Positions 27,038 through 39,958 of a DNA stretch of 64,000 nt are shown here, in pieces (position 1 is the first letter of the stretch; each line of letters starts with the position of its first letter). The position numbers and the translations under genes are program-made. The notes under the pieces were generated by a model, which was given only the letters and a program-made list of their open reading frames with translations, was not told where the DNA came from and ran no database searches. Source of the stretch: CAKKQX01 sp963734595 (GTDB lineage Bacteria; Pseudomonadota; Gammaproteobacteria; Burkholderiales; SG8-41); contig CAVTHV010000037.1 in the NCBI GenBank assembly GCA_963734595.1, positions 248,001 through 312,000 on the forward strand, in the 5' to 3' direction.

Positions 27038-27199
27038 AAAGCTTCGTTTTTTGGCTTTTATTCCTTCCCGCGCTTTTTTTGCGGCGCCGGCCGCGGCGCG
27101 CCGAGTTTCGCGCCTTGGACCATAATGTTACTTTAGCCGGCGGCCTTTACCACCGCCATATCCGCACACGCGCTTGCTAGTCCTCACCAAAGCTATCCA

Positions 27200-28051
27200 A
27201 TGACCCTCCTCTTCTCCGATCCGGCAGTCTTTACGTTGCTTTGCGTCATACTGGGGATGGTGATCGGCAGTTTCCTGAATGTCGTCATCTACCGTCTGCC
27301 AAAAATGATGGAGCGGGGATGGCGCGCGGAATGCGCGGAGTTGAATGGCCAGGAAATTCCGCCGGCTGAACGCTACAATCTGATCGTGCCGCGCTCGGGC
27401 TGCCCGGCATGCGGGCATCGGATCGGGGCACTGGAGAATATCCCGCTGGTGAGCTATCTCGTGTTGGGCGGCAAGTGTTCGGCGTGCAAAGCCGGCATCC
27501 CGCTGCGTTACCCGATCGTCGAGACATTGACCGGCGCGTTGAGCGGCTATGTTGCATGGCGCTTCGGCTTCGGTCTGGCTGCGCTTGGCGCGCTGTTGTT
27601 CACGTGGTCCATGATCGTGCTGGCCTTCATCGACCTCGATACCTTTTACCTCCCGGATGACGTCACGCTGCTGCTGCTGTGGGCGGGCCTGCTTTTCAAT
27701 CTCGGCAGCGTGTTTACCGATCTTCAGTCCGCCGTCGTCGGCGCCATCGCCGGCTATCTGGTTTTATGGTCGGTATACTGGTTGTTCAAGCTCGCGACCG
27801 GCAAGGAAGGCATGGGTTACGGCGACTTCAAACTGCTCGCCGCGATCGGCGCCTGGCTGGGCTGGCAAATGCTGCCGCAGGTCGTCCTGCTGTCGTCGCT
27901 GGTCGGCGCGCTGATCGGCATTTCGCTGATGGTCTTTGCGCGGCACGGCCGCAATGTGCCGATCCCATTCGGCCCCTATCTGGCCATCGCCGGTATCATC
28001 GCCCTGCTTCAGGGCGCCGCGATCAACAAGCATTACCTCAATTTGTTCTGA
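27200..28051 (+). CDS. pilD: Prepilin peptidase PilD
   Basis: 283 residues. It cleaves and N-methylates prepilins. The Cys pairs CPACG and CSAC form the zinc site in the N-terminal cytoplasmic domain. The catalytic aspartates are in IDLDTFYLPD and GMGYGDFKLLAAIGAWLG, with about eight membrane segments. It is followed by coaE after 6 bp; 162 bp with no visible signal separate it from pilC. Confidence 0.96.
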   Translation: MTLLFSDPAVFTLLCVILGMVIGSFLNVVIYRLPKMMERGWRAECAELNGQEIPPAERYNLIVPRSGCPACGHRIGALENIPLVSYLVLGGKCSACKAGIPLRYPIVETLTGALSGYVAWRFGFGLAALGALLFTWSMIVLAFIDLDTFYLPDDVTLLLLWAGLLFNLGSVFTDLQSAVVGAIAGYLVLWSVYWLFKLATGKEGMGYGDFKLLAAIGAWLGWQMLPQVVLLSSLVGALIGISLMVFARHGRNVPIPFGPYLAIAGIIALLQGAAINKHYLNLF

Positions 28052-28057
28052 GTCGCG

Positions 28058-28663
28058 ATGGCCTTCTGCATCGGCCTGACCGGCGGCATCGGCTCCGGAA
28101 AGAGCAGCGCCGCCGGATTGTTTCAGGAGCTTGGCGCCGGGGTCGTGGACACCGATCAGATTGCGCACGAACTCACCGGGCCCGGCGGCGCCGCAATTGC
28201 CGCGATACGCAGCCAGTTCGGCGCGGATTACATCGCTGCAGACGGCGGCCTCGATCGCGCCGGGATGCGACGGCTGGTCTTCGGCAACCCGGCGGCAAAA
28301 CAAAAGCTCGAGGCCCTTCTTCATCCGCTGATTCGCGAACAGGCTCTCGCGCAGATCGCCGAGGCGCGGCAGCCTTACGTTCTGGTCGTGGTGCCGCTGC
28401 TGTTCGAAACCGGCGCTTATCGCGAGTTGGTCAGCCGCGTGCTGGTCGTCGATTGCCCGGAGGAGATGCAGATCGCGCGCACCATGCAGCGCAGCCGGCT
28501 CACGGCTGACGAAGTACGCGCCATCATGGCCGCACAGTTGCCGCGCAGCGAGCGCCTGGCCCGCGCTGACGACGTGCTGCACAATGACGATGACATGGAC
28601 GCGCTGCGCCGTCAGGTCGCGATTCTGCACGACAAATATCTCGCGCTTGCCCGCCCGTCCTGA
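28058..28663 (+). CDS. coaE: Dephospho-CoA kinase
   Basis: 201 residues. The last step of CoA synthesis: phosphorylation of dephospho-CoA. Walker A motif LTGGIGSGKSSAA lies at the N-terminus, then DTDQIAHELT and VPLLFETGAY. Confidence 0.96.
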   Translation: MAFCIGLTGGIGSGKSSAAGLFQELGAGVVDTDQIAHELTGPGGAAIAAIRSQFGADYIAADGGLDRAGMRRLVFGNPAAKQKLEALLHPLIREQALAQIAEARQPYVLVVVPLLFETGAYRELVSRVLVVDCPEEMQIARTMQRSRLTADEVRAIMAAQLPRSERLARADDVLHNDDDMDALRRQVAILHDKYLALARPS

Positions 28664-28782
28664 GCGCGGCATGGCGCCGGATATCGACAAATTCTTGAAA
28701 ACCCACAATAAGGCCTTTATTTTTTACGGATTTTGGTGAATACTTAGCCGCAGATTTTAACCTCGGACAGTTCCAGCGCACC

Positions 28783-29538
28783 GTGATCAGCTACGAGTAT
28801 CCGCTAAGCGAACGCGTACGCACGCTGCTGCGCCTGGAAGATCTCTATGACCGGGTCGAGTTTTTCCTTGCCAAGAACGATCCGCAGGAACACCACGTCG
28901 CGCTGCTGTCCATTTTCGAAATTCTCGAGGTCTCAAGCCGCGCCGACCTGAAGTCCGACCTGCTGCAGGAACTCGAGCGCCAGAAACACACGCTGGAAGC
29001 GTTGCGCGAGAACCCAGAGATTTCCGAAGAAGCGCTCGATAACATCCTGTGGCAAATCGACCAGGCGTCGTCGCGGCTGTTCCAGGCTTCCGGAAAAGTC
29101 GGCCAGGAGCTGCGCGAGAACGACTGGCTGATGAGCATCAAGCAGCGCACCAACATTCCCGGCGGCGTATGCGAGTTCGATCTGCCGTCGTATCACTACT
29201 GGCTGCAGCAAAATTCGGAGCAGCGCCGCGCCGACCTGCAGCAGTGGCTGTCACCGTTTCTGCCGATCCGCGATGCGATCGCCATCGTGTTGAGGCTGCT
29301 GCGCGAAAGCGGCAAAAGCACCTCGCAGATCGCCTACCAGGGCATCTATCAGCAGATGATGGCGGGACGCATGGCGCAGATGCTGCGCATCCGCCTCTCC
29401 CGCGACTATCACTGCGTGCCCGAGATCAGCGCCAACAAGTACGCGCTCAACATCCGCTTTACCACCCAGGAAGGCGTGCAGCGGCCCAAAGCCGCCGAAA
29501 CCGAGGTCGAGTTCGAACTCACCTTCTGCAATCTGTAG
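28783..29538 (+). CDS. zapD: Cell division protein ZapD (YacF)
   Basis: 251 residues. It bundles FtsZ filaments. It opens ISYEYPLSERVRTLLRLEDLYDR; later segments EILEVSSRADLKSDLLQELERQK and YHCVPEISANKYALNIRF are canonical. It uses a GTG start at 28783. It ends 2 bp before yacG, with which it is probably co-translated. Confidence 0.95.
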   Translation: MISYEYPLSERVRTLLRLEDLYDRVEFFLAKNDPQEHHVALLSIFEILEVSSRADLKSDLLQELERQKHTLEALRENPEISEEALDNILWQIDQASSRLFQASGKVGQELRENDWLMSIKQRTNIPGGVCEFDLPSYHYWLQQNSEQRRADLQQWLSPFLPIRDAIAIVLRLLRESGKSTSQIAYQGIYQQMMAGRMAQMLRIRLSRDYHCVPEISANKYALNIRFTTQEGVQRPKAAETEVEFELTFCNL

Positions 29539-29540
29539 CG

Positions 29541-29735
29541 ATGGCAGTGCCGACCGTCAGTTGCCCGCAGTGCGGGAAAAGCGTGAAATGGGACAGTGCC
29601 AATCCCTGGCGGCCGTTCTGTTCCGAGCGTTGCAAGATGATCGATCTTGGCGCATGGGCGACGGAGTCTTACCGTATTCCTGTCGCTGAAAACAAAGACC
29701 TGCCTGAATCCGAAGAGCCTGGAACCGGCGGCTAG
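29541..29735 (+). CDS. yacG: DNA gyrase inhibitor/zinc-binding protein YacG
   Basis: 64 residues with the four-Cys zinc ribbon CPQCGKSV and FCSERCKMIDLGAWATESYRIP, diagnostic of YacG. It follows zapD in the common coaE-zapD-yacG order. Confidence 0.94.
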   Translation: MAVPTVSCPQCGKSVKWDSANPWRPFCSERCKMIDLGAWATESYRIPVAENKDLPESEEPGTGG

Positions 29736-29779
29736 CAAAATCGGCCTTCCGCTCATAATCCGTTGTTTTTATTAACGAA

Positions 29780-30712
29780 TTATGGCCATGCCCCGCGCAA
29801 CATGCTGATGCCGTGTGCGCCGGCCTGCCACGCCGTTTCCAGATCTTCCTGGCGCATGCCCCCCAGCGCATAGACCGGCAACGGATAGTCCGTCAGCAGC
29901 GCCGCAAATCGTTCCCACCCCATTCCCGGCACACCGCGATGGCTGGGAGTGGGCAGCACCGGTCCCAGCACCGCGAAGTCGGCGCCAATGGCGGTGGCGC
30001 GGGCAAGCTCCGCTGCATCGTGGCACGAAGCGCCGACCAGATCGAATGCCGGGCGTGACGCGGCCTGCATGAGCTGCGTCGCAGTGAGGTGCACGCCGTC
30101 GGCTCCGGCCTCGCGGGCAATCTCGATGCTGCCGTTCACCAGCACGCGCGCGCCGTAGCCGTGCGCAAGCTTGACCACCTGGGTCGCCAGCGCAAGACAT
30201 TGGTCCGGCGTCGATTGCTTTTCGCGGATTTGCAGCAGGCGCAATCCGTTTTGGAGTGCGCGTTCGAGCCGGCGCAGGAATTCATCCGCGCCCAGGCTGG
30301 CAGCGTTGCTGATGCCATACACCGCAGGCAGATCCAGCGCGCGCAGGATGGGGGCGTTGGCGGGAAGCAGCGGGGCAACCGTCAGATTGCGCGTCGACTG
30401 CCAGGAAAAGCGCTGATTTTCCCTGCCATGCAGTTCGCCGCGCCATCGGGTAACGCGGAAAAACCGGAGGCGCACTGCCGCGTGCGGGTAATCGTAATCG
30501 CGGGTGATCCAGGGATAGGCGCGCTCGACATCGATGCCGAGTTCCTCGTGCAACTCGCGCCGGAGCGCATGTTCGGCCGACTCGCCCGGCTCGATCTTGC
30601 CGCCCGGAAATTCCCAGTAGCCGGCATAAACCTTGCCGGCGGGACGCTCGGCCAGAAGAAATTTTCCGTCACCGTGGAAAATAACGGCCGCAGCCACCTC
30701 GACGCGCGCCAT
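29780..30712 (-). CDS. Nudix hydrolase fused to thiamine-phosphate-synthase-like domain
   Basis: 310 residues in two domains. Residues 1-130 are a MutT-like Nudix hydrolase with a full box (GGKIEPGESAEHALRRELHE then ELGI). Residues about 133-310 are a ThiE/TenI-like TIM barrel (LRLLQIREK, GARVLVNGSIEIAREAGADGVHL, GASCHDAAELARA, PVYALGGM). This fusion is known near yacG in proteobacteria. The Nudix half removes oxidised nucleotides; the function of the ThiE-like half in such fusions is less sure. It is convergent with yacG. Confidence 0.92.
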   Translation of the reverse strand: MARVEVAAAVIFHGDGKFLLAERPAGKVYAGYWEFPGGKIEPGESAEHALRRELHEELGIDVERAYPWITRDYDYPHAAVRLRFFRVTRWRGELHGRENQRFSWQSTRNLTVAPLLPANAPILRALDLPAVYGISNAASLGADEFLRRLERALQNGLRLLQIREKQSTPDQCLALATQVVKLAHGYGARVLVNGSIEIAREAGADGVHLTATQLMQAASRPAFDLVGASCHDAAELARATAIGADFAVLGPVLPTPSHRGVPGMGWERFAALLTDYPLPVYALGGMRQEDLETAWQAGAHGISMLRGAWP

Positions 30713-30723
30713 GGATCAGGGAA

Positions 30724-30758
30724 GAAGGATGAAGGATGAGGGATGAGGGATGAGGGAT
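30724..30758. repeat. Five tandem heptads (GAGGGAT type)
   Basis: GAAGGAT, GAAGGAT, GAGGGAT, GAGGGAT, GAGGGAT in exact 7-nt steps, just upstream of the Nudix-ThiE start. TTTCATCC near 30819 is a loose inverted match. Confidence 0.85.
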
Positions 30759-30759
30759 G

Positions 30760-30782
30760 AAAAAACGCCCGCACTGCGGGCG
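30760..30782 (-). terminator. Probable terminator after the DUF815 gene
   Basis: Arms CGCCCGCA / TGCGGGCG at 30766-30782 are followed on the minus strand by TTTTTT (30765-30760), 50 bp after the DUF815 stop codon. Confidence 0.75.
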
Positions 30783-30831
30783 CTTCTATCTTCTGCTCTC
30801 CGCTTTCCGCCTTGTTTTTTCATCCTTACGG

Positions 30832-31707
30832 TTACCGCCCGCCTTCGAGCTTGCGCTTGCCGGCCCAATCGCGCGCAAACTGCCATGCCACGCGGCCGCT
30901 GCGCGAGCCGCGCGTCAGCGCCCATTGCAGCGCGGCCTTATGCGCCGCTTCGGAATGCGCGCCGGGCGCCTTGAAATGGTCGAGCCACACCGCGACAATC
31001 TTGAGATAGTCGTCCTGGTCGAACGGATAGAACGACACCCACAGCCCGAAGCGCTCGGACAGCGACACTTTCTCCTCGGTGGTTTCGCCGGGATGAATTT
31101 CCTCGCCGACATGCTTGTATTCCAGGTTCTCGTGCATGTACTCCGGCATCAGATGGCGGCGGTTGGACGTCGCGTAGATCAGGCAGTTGTCCGAAGCCGC
31201 CGCAATCGAGCCGTCGAGCACGACTTTCAGCGCCTTGTACCCGGGTTCGTCGGCCTCGAACGACAGGTCGTCGCAGTAAAGCACGAAACGCTCCGGCCGC
31301 TGACAGATGCAGTCGACGATTTCCGGCAGATCGACAAGGTCCTGCTTCTCGACCTCGATCAGGCGCAGGCCCTTGGCCGCATACTTGTTGAGCAGCGCCT
31401 TGATCAGCGACGATTTCCCGGTGCCGCGGGCGCCGGTGAGCAACACGTTATTTGCCGGAAAACCCTCCACAAACTGCCGCGTATTCTGCTCGACCAGCTG
31501 TTTTTGCTGGTCTATCCCCCGCAGATCTTTCAGGCTGATGCGGTGCACGTGCGACACCGGCTCGATCTAGCCGCGGCCGTCCTTCCTGCGCCAGCGGAAG
31601 GCGATCGACGCTTTCCAGTCGACCGGAGCAGGCTCCGCCGGCAGCAACTTCTCCAGCCGTTTGACCAGCACTTCGACGCTTGCGAGAACTTTTGAAATAT
31701 CACTCAT
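30832..31707 (-). CDS. DUF815 AAA-type ATPase with an in-frame amber codon
   Basis: Full gene from ATG 31707 (MSDISKVLASVEVLVKRLEK) to 30832. Walker A LLTGARGTGKSSLIKALL, Walker B-like FVLYCDDLSFE and SNRRHLMPEYM are typical of DUF815, a widespread P-loop ATPase of unclear role. The reading frame is open except for a TAG at 31569-31567, between RRKDGRG and IEPVSHVHRISLKDL. Family members have an aromatic residue near here, so a Tyr or Trp codon changed to TAG fits. A short protein could restart at GTG 31557. It may be a sequencing error, nonsense mutation or readthrough. Confidence 0.8.
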
Positions 31708-31780
31708 AAATTCAGAATGTCAGATCATGACGAAAAGAAGGGTCCGGGGTTCATCTGGCGGCATTTTCTGCGGTTCCGCC

Positions 31781-33020
31781 TCAGGTGCGGTAGTCGGCGT
31801 TGATGCTGACGTAGTCGTGCGACAGATCGCAGGTCCACACCGTCGCCGCCGCGGCACCGCGGTTCAGCACGACGCGCACGGTGATCTCGGCCTGCTTCAT
31901 CACGCGCTGACCGTCGGCTTCCTGATAGGCCGCATGACGGGCGCCGTTCTTTGCCACCAGCACGTCATCGAGATAAAGATCGACTTTTTCCACGTCGAGA
32001 TCGGCGATGCCGGCATAACCGACCGCCGCCAGGATCCGGCCGAGGTTGGGATCCGAGGCAAAGAATGCCGTCTTGACCAGCGGCGAATGCGCTATGGCAT
32101 AAGCGGCCTTGCGGCATTCCTCCTCGGTGCGCCCGCTCTCGACCCTGACGGTGATGAACTTGGTCGCGCCCTCGCCGTCGCGGACGATCGCCTGCGCCAG
32201 CTGCGCGGCCACTTCGGTAACGCCTGCGCAAAAGGCCGCGTATTCACTGCTCCCGGCATCGGCAATCTCGGGCATGTCCGGATTTGCCGCTCGCGATCAG
32301 CATGAAGGCATCGTTGGTCGAGGTATCGCCGTCGACCGTGATGCAGTTGAATGAATGTTTTGCCGCATGCGCGACCGCTGCGCGTACCAGCGGCAGGCTG
32401 ATGCGCGCATCCGTGGCCACGAATCCGAGCATGGTCGCCATGTTGGGATGAATCATGCCCGAACCTTTGGCAATGCCGGTCACCGTGATCTCTGTGGCGC
32501 CGACCTTGATCCGGCGCGAGGCGGCTTTGGGCAGCGTGTCGGTGGTCATGATCGCCTGCGCCGCGTTGAACCAGTTGTCGTTGCGCAAATCGGCGATACA
32601 CTGCGGCAGCCCGGCAACGATGCGCTCGACCGGCAGCGGCTCCATGATGACGCCGGTGGAAAAAGGCAGAATCTGGGCCGACGAACAGCCGAGCAGCCTG
32701 GCGAGTTCCGTGCAGCTCTGGCGTGCCGCCGCCATGCCTTCTTTTCCGGTGCCGGCGTTGGCGTTTCCGGTGTTCACGACCAGGGCGCGCATCGAGGCGC
32801 CGGGATCGAGCATGCTGAGGTGCTGGCGCGCCACCACCACCGGCGCGGCGCAAAAACGGTTCTGGGTGAATACGCCCGCCACCCGCGCACCGTCGTCGAG
32901 CCGGATCACCAGCAGATCCTTGCGGCCCGGCTTGCGGATGCCGGCTTGCGCGATCCCGAGCGCGACGCCGTTCACCGGCAGCAACGATTGGGGGTCGGGC
33001 GGTAACAGATTGACAGCCAT
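31781..33020 (-). CDS. argJ: Bifunctional glutamate N-acetyltransferase/amino-acid acetyltransferase ArgJ, frameshifted
   Basis: Arginine biosynthesis enzyme that cycles the acetyl group from N-acetylornithine to glutamate. Seen: VNTGNANAGTGKEG, STGVIMEPLP, and the autocleavage region KGSGMIHPNMATMLGF, where the Thr becomes the new N-terminus of the beta chain. An extra G near 32278 splits the frame; without it KSDMPEIADAGSSEYAAF continues to the end at 31781. The total of about 412 residues matches the family. Confidence 0.93.
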
Positions 33021-33103
33021 GGCGTTCGATAACCTGCGATGTCAGCTGGGAATGATTATAGCCAATAATCCGTCACGTCCCCGGCCCTCGTCGCGGCGCA
33101 GCG

Positions 33104-35844
<2,741 letters not shown>

Positions 35845-35862
35845 GAACCTTAGACCCTAAAT

Positions 35863-35890
35863 AAAAAGGGGTGGGGAAACACCCCACCCC
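35863..35890 (-). terminator. Rho-independent terminator after the M23 peptidase gene
   Basis: Arms GGGGTGGGG / CCCCACCCC with a 5-nt loop, followed on the minus strand by TTTTTATTT. It lies between the M23 gene and secA, so secA probably has its own promoter. Confidence 0.85.
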
Positions 35891-35915
35891 CCCGCAAATC
35901 CCTGTCTTTCTGACT

Positions 35916-36833
35916 TCAGCCCGGCAACCGCAGAAATTGCTTCGGATTTTGCGGAGCGCCATTCTGCCGCACTTCAAAATGCAGATGCGTTCCCGTGGCA
36001 CGCCCGGTCATGCCGACTTCGGCGATTTCCGCGCCCCTCAACACCACATCGCCGACTTTTACCAACCGCTTCGACGCATGGGCATACCGCGTGATCAGGC
36101 CGTTGCCATGGTCGATTTCGATCATATTACCATACTGAGGATGAAAGGCCGAGTACACGACGACGCCCCCCGCCGCCGCCATGATCGGCGTGCCCTTCTC
36201 GGCCATGAAATCGATGCCCTCGTGGAACGCGCGCTGGCCGTTGAACGGGTCGATGCGCCAGCCGTAGTTCGATGAATACCACCCGCCTTCCACCGGCAGC
36301 ATGGTCGGAACCAGTTTCTTCTTCGCGCTGTCGAGCGTAAACAACGAATCGAGCACGCCCAGCTTGTCGCCGCGATCCTCAAGCTGCCTGGTCAGCAGAT
36401 CGAGCTGCTTGGTGAAATCGCCGAGCGAGATATCCTGACTCGGAATCGAGGAAACCGCGCCGCCGCGGCCCGGCGCCTGATCGAACATCAGATCCTGGGG
36501 CTTGAAGCCGGCGAGCTTGGCCAGCCGCTCGCCCAGGGTGTCGAGCCGCAGTAACTGGGCCTGCATCTGCCCCAGCCGGATGGCCATTGCGTTCAGGTTT
36601 TCGCGCAGGTAGGACTGGGTCTTTTCGTTTTGCTGCCGCTGCGTGGAAACCAGCAACTCGTGAACATAGGGCAGTTTGAGGTCGGCGGCGAAGCGCAGTG
36701 TAAAATAGTTCATCAGCCCCGCCAGCAGAGTAACGGTGATGAATGCGCCGATACCGAGCATAGCCAGCTGCGGCAGGCCGAGCGTGATCGTCCTCGCTTT
36801 TGCCAGCTTCCCGGAAACTAGAATAACATTCAT
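35916..36833 (-). CDS. M23 family metallopeptidase (LytM-type)
   Basis: 305 residues. One N-terminal membrane helix (LAMLGIGAFITVTLLAGLMNYF, shown in part), a coiled-coil middle (about 70-130), then a LytM domain with zinc ligands in HEGIDF and THLHFEV plus HPQYGNMIEIDHGNG. It probably cuts peptidoglycan cross-links in the periplasm or regulates amidases. Start ATG 36833 has GGAGGGAG upstream. It is divergent from dciA with 22 bp between start codons. Confidence 0.92.
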   Translation of the reverse strand: MNVILVSGKLAKARTITLGLPQLAMLGIGAFITVTLLAGLMNYFTLRFAADLKLPYVHELLVSTQRQQNEKTQSYLRENLNAMAIRLGQMQAQLLRLDTLGERLAKLAGFKPQDLMFDQAPGRGGAVSSIPSQDISLGDFTKQLDLLTRQLEDRGDKLGVLDSLFTLDSAKKKLVPTMLPVEGGWYSSNYGWRIDPFNGQRAFHEGIDFMAEKGTPIMAAAGGVVVYSAFHPQYGNMIEIDHGNGLITRYAHASKRLVKVGDVVLRGAEIAEVGMTGRATGTHLHFEVRQNGAPQNPKQFLRLPG

Positions 36834-36855
36834 CGTCTCCCTCCAAACAACCCCA

Positions 36856-37296
36856 ATGCCGACGCAAAAAATTGGCGATTTGCTGACCGCCGCAGGTGAA
36901 CTCAAAACGCTTTCCGGCAAAGCGCAGCAGCTCTTACGGCTGCAGCAGGTATTTTTCGGCGCCGCCCCGCCCGCCTTGGCCCAGGCATGCCGGGTCAAAA
37001 ACTACCGGGACGGAACCCTATTTATTGCGACAGGCAGTGCAGCGGTTGCGGCCAAACTCAAGCAATTGGCGCCGCGCTTGTTAGTCATTATCCAGAAACA
37101 GGAATCGCAGGTTACTGGAATTCAGATAGCGGTGCAAGTTACGAAGTCACAAAGCAACGCCCGCGAACAATCTAAAAATGCGGGATTAAGCCTTGATTCT
37201 ATTGATAAATTTAGAAGTCTCTCGGAGGCGATGCCAGACTCCCCCTTGAAGTCAGCGCTCGCTAACCTGGTGCGCCACCACACGCGTTCGAACTAG
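36856..37296 (+). CDS. dciA: DUF721 (DciA-like) protein
   Basis: 146 residues. The DUF721/DciA N-terminal domain (LRLQQVFFGAAPPALAQACRVKNYRDGTLFIATGSAAVAAKLKQLAPRLL, shown by its ends only: LRLQQVFF to LKQLAPRLL) is followed by a low-complexity tail. DciA loads the replicative helicase DnaB in bacteria that lack DnaC. Start ATG 36856 is chosen because upstream sequence overlaps the divergent M23 gene. Its 3' end meets the small membrane protein gene by 4 bp. Confidence 0.8.
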   Translation: MPTQKIGDLLTAAGELKTLSGKAQQLLRLQQVFFGAAPPALAQACRVKNYRDGTLFIATGSAAVAAKLKQLAPRLLVIIQKQESQVTGIQIAVQVTKSQSNAREQSKNAGLSLDSIDKFRSLSEAMPDSPLKSALANLVRHHTRSN

Positions 37297-37478
37297 ACCA
37301 CCAGCACCAGACGCTCCACCACAAAGAGCACCATGAACACCATGACGAAGACCACCGCAAGCTGGAATACCCTCCAGGCAAACTGGATATAACGCCGGTT
37401 GCGGGTAAACAGGTACATCGCCAGCGATGCGCCTATCGTGATCAAAACCAGGATGCCGATCAGCCGCAGGACGAACAA
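37293..37478 (-). CDS. Small two-helix membrane protein
   Basis: 61 residues with two hydrophobic segments (LIGILVLITIGASLAMYLF and FQLAVVFVMVFMVLFVVERLVLVV by their ends). The only start in frame is TTG 37478. An ATG with a better context at 37491 lies one frame away; one extra T near 37476 would join ATG-GAG-GCG-GTG to this frame. A comparable small gene often follows lpxC in betaproteobacteria. Function is unknown. Confidence 0.6.
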   Translation of the reverse strand: MFVLRLIGILVLITIGASLAMYLFTRNRRYIQFAWRVFQLAVVFVMVFMVLFVVERLVLVV

Positions 37479-37557
37479 ACACCGCCTCCATCCTGGAAAT
37501 TAAGCAAAGCTGGAAAATTGGCGGGCTTGGATTGCTGCGTGCCGCCGGGGGCAGCGC

Positions 37558-38471
37558 TCAGGCGGACTGCGGCTGCCACGCGAGGAACGGGGGGGCGTCT
37601 TCCACACGCTCAAAACTCACGCGCTCCCATGCCTGCCGCTCCTGAAGCAGGGTGCGCAGCAACTGGTTGTTGAGCGCATGGCCGGATTTGTAGCCGCTGA
37701 AAGCACCGATCAAAGGATGGCCGAGCAGGTAGAGATCGCCGATCGCGTCCAGCACCTTGTGCTTGACGAATTCGTCGTCGTAGCGCAGGCCGTCGGTGTT
37801 GAGCACCCGGTACTCGTCCATCACGATCGCATTGTCGAGGCTGCCGCCCAGGGCCAGGCCCTGTGCACGCATGGTCTCGACATCCTGCATGAAGCCGAAC
37901 GTGCGTGCCCGGCACACTTCCTTGATGTACGAAGTGGTCGAGAAATCGACGCTCACCGATTGCCGCGAGCGGTCGAATACCGGATGATCGAAATCGATGC
38001 TGAAATCGACCCTGAAGCCGTTGTACGGCTCGAAGCGCACCCACTTGTCCCCTTCTCTTACTTCCACCGGCTTGAGGATGCGGATGAACTGTTTGGCGCG
38101 CCGCTGCTGCCTCGATCCCGGCAGACTGCAGCAGGAATACGAAAGGCCCGGCGCTGCCGTCCATGATCGGAATTTCGGGCGCGGTGATGTCGACGTAAGC
38201 ATTGTCGACGCCCAAGCCCGGCAAATGCGGACATCAGGTGCTCGACCGTGGACACGCGCACGCCGTCCTTTTCCAGGCACGATGACAAACGGGTGTCGCC
38301 GACGGCGTAAGGCTCGGCCTTGATCTCGACCGGCTGCGGCAGATCGATGCGGCGAAATACGATACCCGTGTTGGGCGCGGCCGGACGCAAGGTCAGATAG
38401 ACCTTTTCGCCGGTGTGCAAGCCAACGCCGGTGGCGCGGATCATATTCTTGAGCGTGCGCTGCCTGATCAC
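37558..38471 (-). CDS. lpxC: UDP-3-O-acyl-N-acetylglucosamine deacetylase LpxC, two frameshifts
   Basis: First committed enzyme of lipid A synthesis. It begins MIRQRTLKNMIRATGVGLHTGEKV; STVEHLMSAFAGLG supplies a zinc His and KHKVLDAIGDLYLLGHPL the other ligands and catalytic residues. Single extra bases near 38223 and near 38108 shift the frame twice; the middle frame reads GVDNAYVDITAPEIPIMDGSAGPFVF. About 303 residues result. It is the usual gene after ftsZ. Confidence 0.93.
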
Positions 38472-38508
38472 GGAAAAACTCTTCTATTTTTCAATCTGTT
38501 AAGGCGAA

Positions 38509-38537
38509 ATTGTAACATAGCCCCCAGCAGGGGCAAA
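38509..38537 (-). promoter_or_regulatory. Probable lpxC promoter
   Basis: On the minus strand TTTGCC (38537-38532) and TACAAT (38514-38509) are 17 bp apart, 38 bp before the lpxC start. The rest of the 225-bp ftsZ-lpxC gap shows nothing clear. Confidence 0.55.
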
Positions 38538-38696
38538 CTGATTTACATCTCGTTACACGCCCCGCGCCGCCGCCCAGTCCCAACGTGACGGCAGCAGCTT
38601 CACTACCGCGCAAAACACCCTGCAACCAGGCGCAAACAGCTGCAAATACGGCGCTTTTGGCGGCCGCACGGGCAAGGCTGCTCTCTTACCCTGGGT

Positions 38697-39859
<1,163 letters not shown>

Positions 39860-39958
39860 ATTGACCTCCTTTAGTCACATTCAAATAAGCAATAAACAAT
39901 TGATAAACAACCGGATCGCAATGCTTTTGATTCATCCCATGATTTCCCAGGGCGCCCC

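Noticed and set aside
29754..29785. AT-rich inverted repeat between yacG and the Nudix-ThiE gene as a terminator
   Set aside because: Arms are short and interrupted, and it overlaps the Nudix-ThiE stop codon; too weak to list.
30724..30758. Possible CRISPR repeats
   Set aside because: Units are 7 nt and directly adjacent, without spacers; no cas genes are present anywhere in the window.
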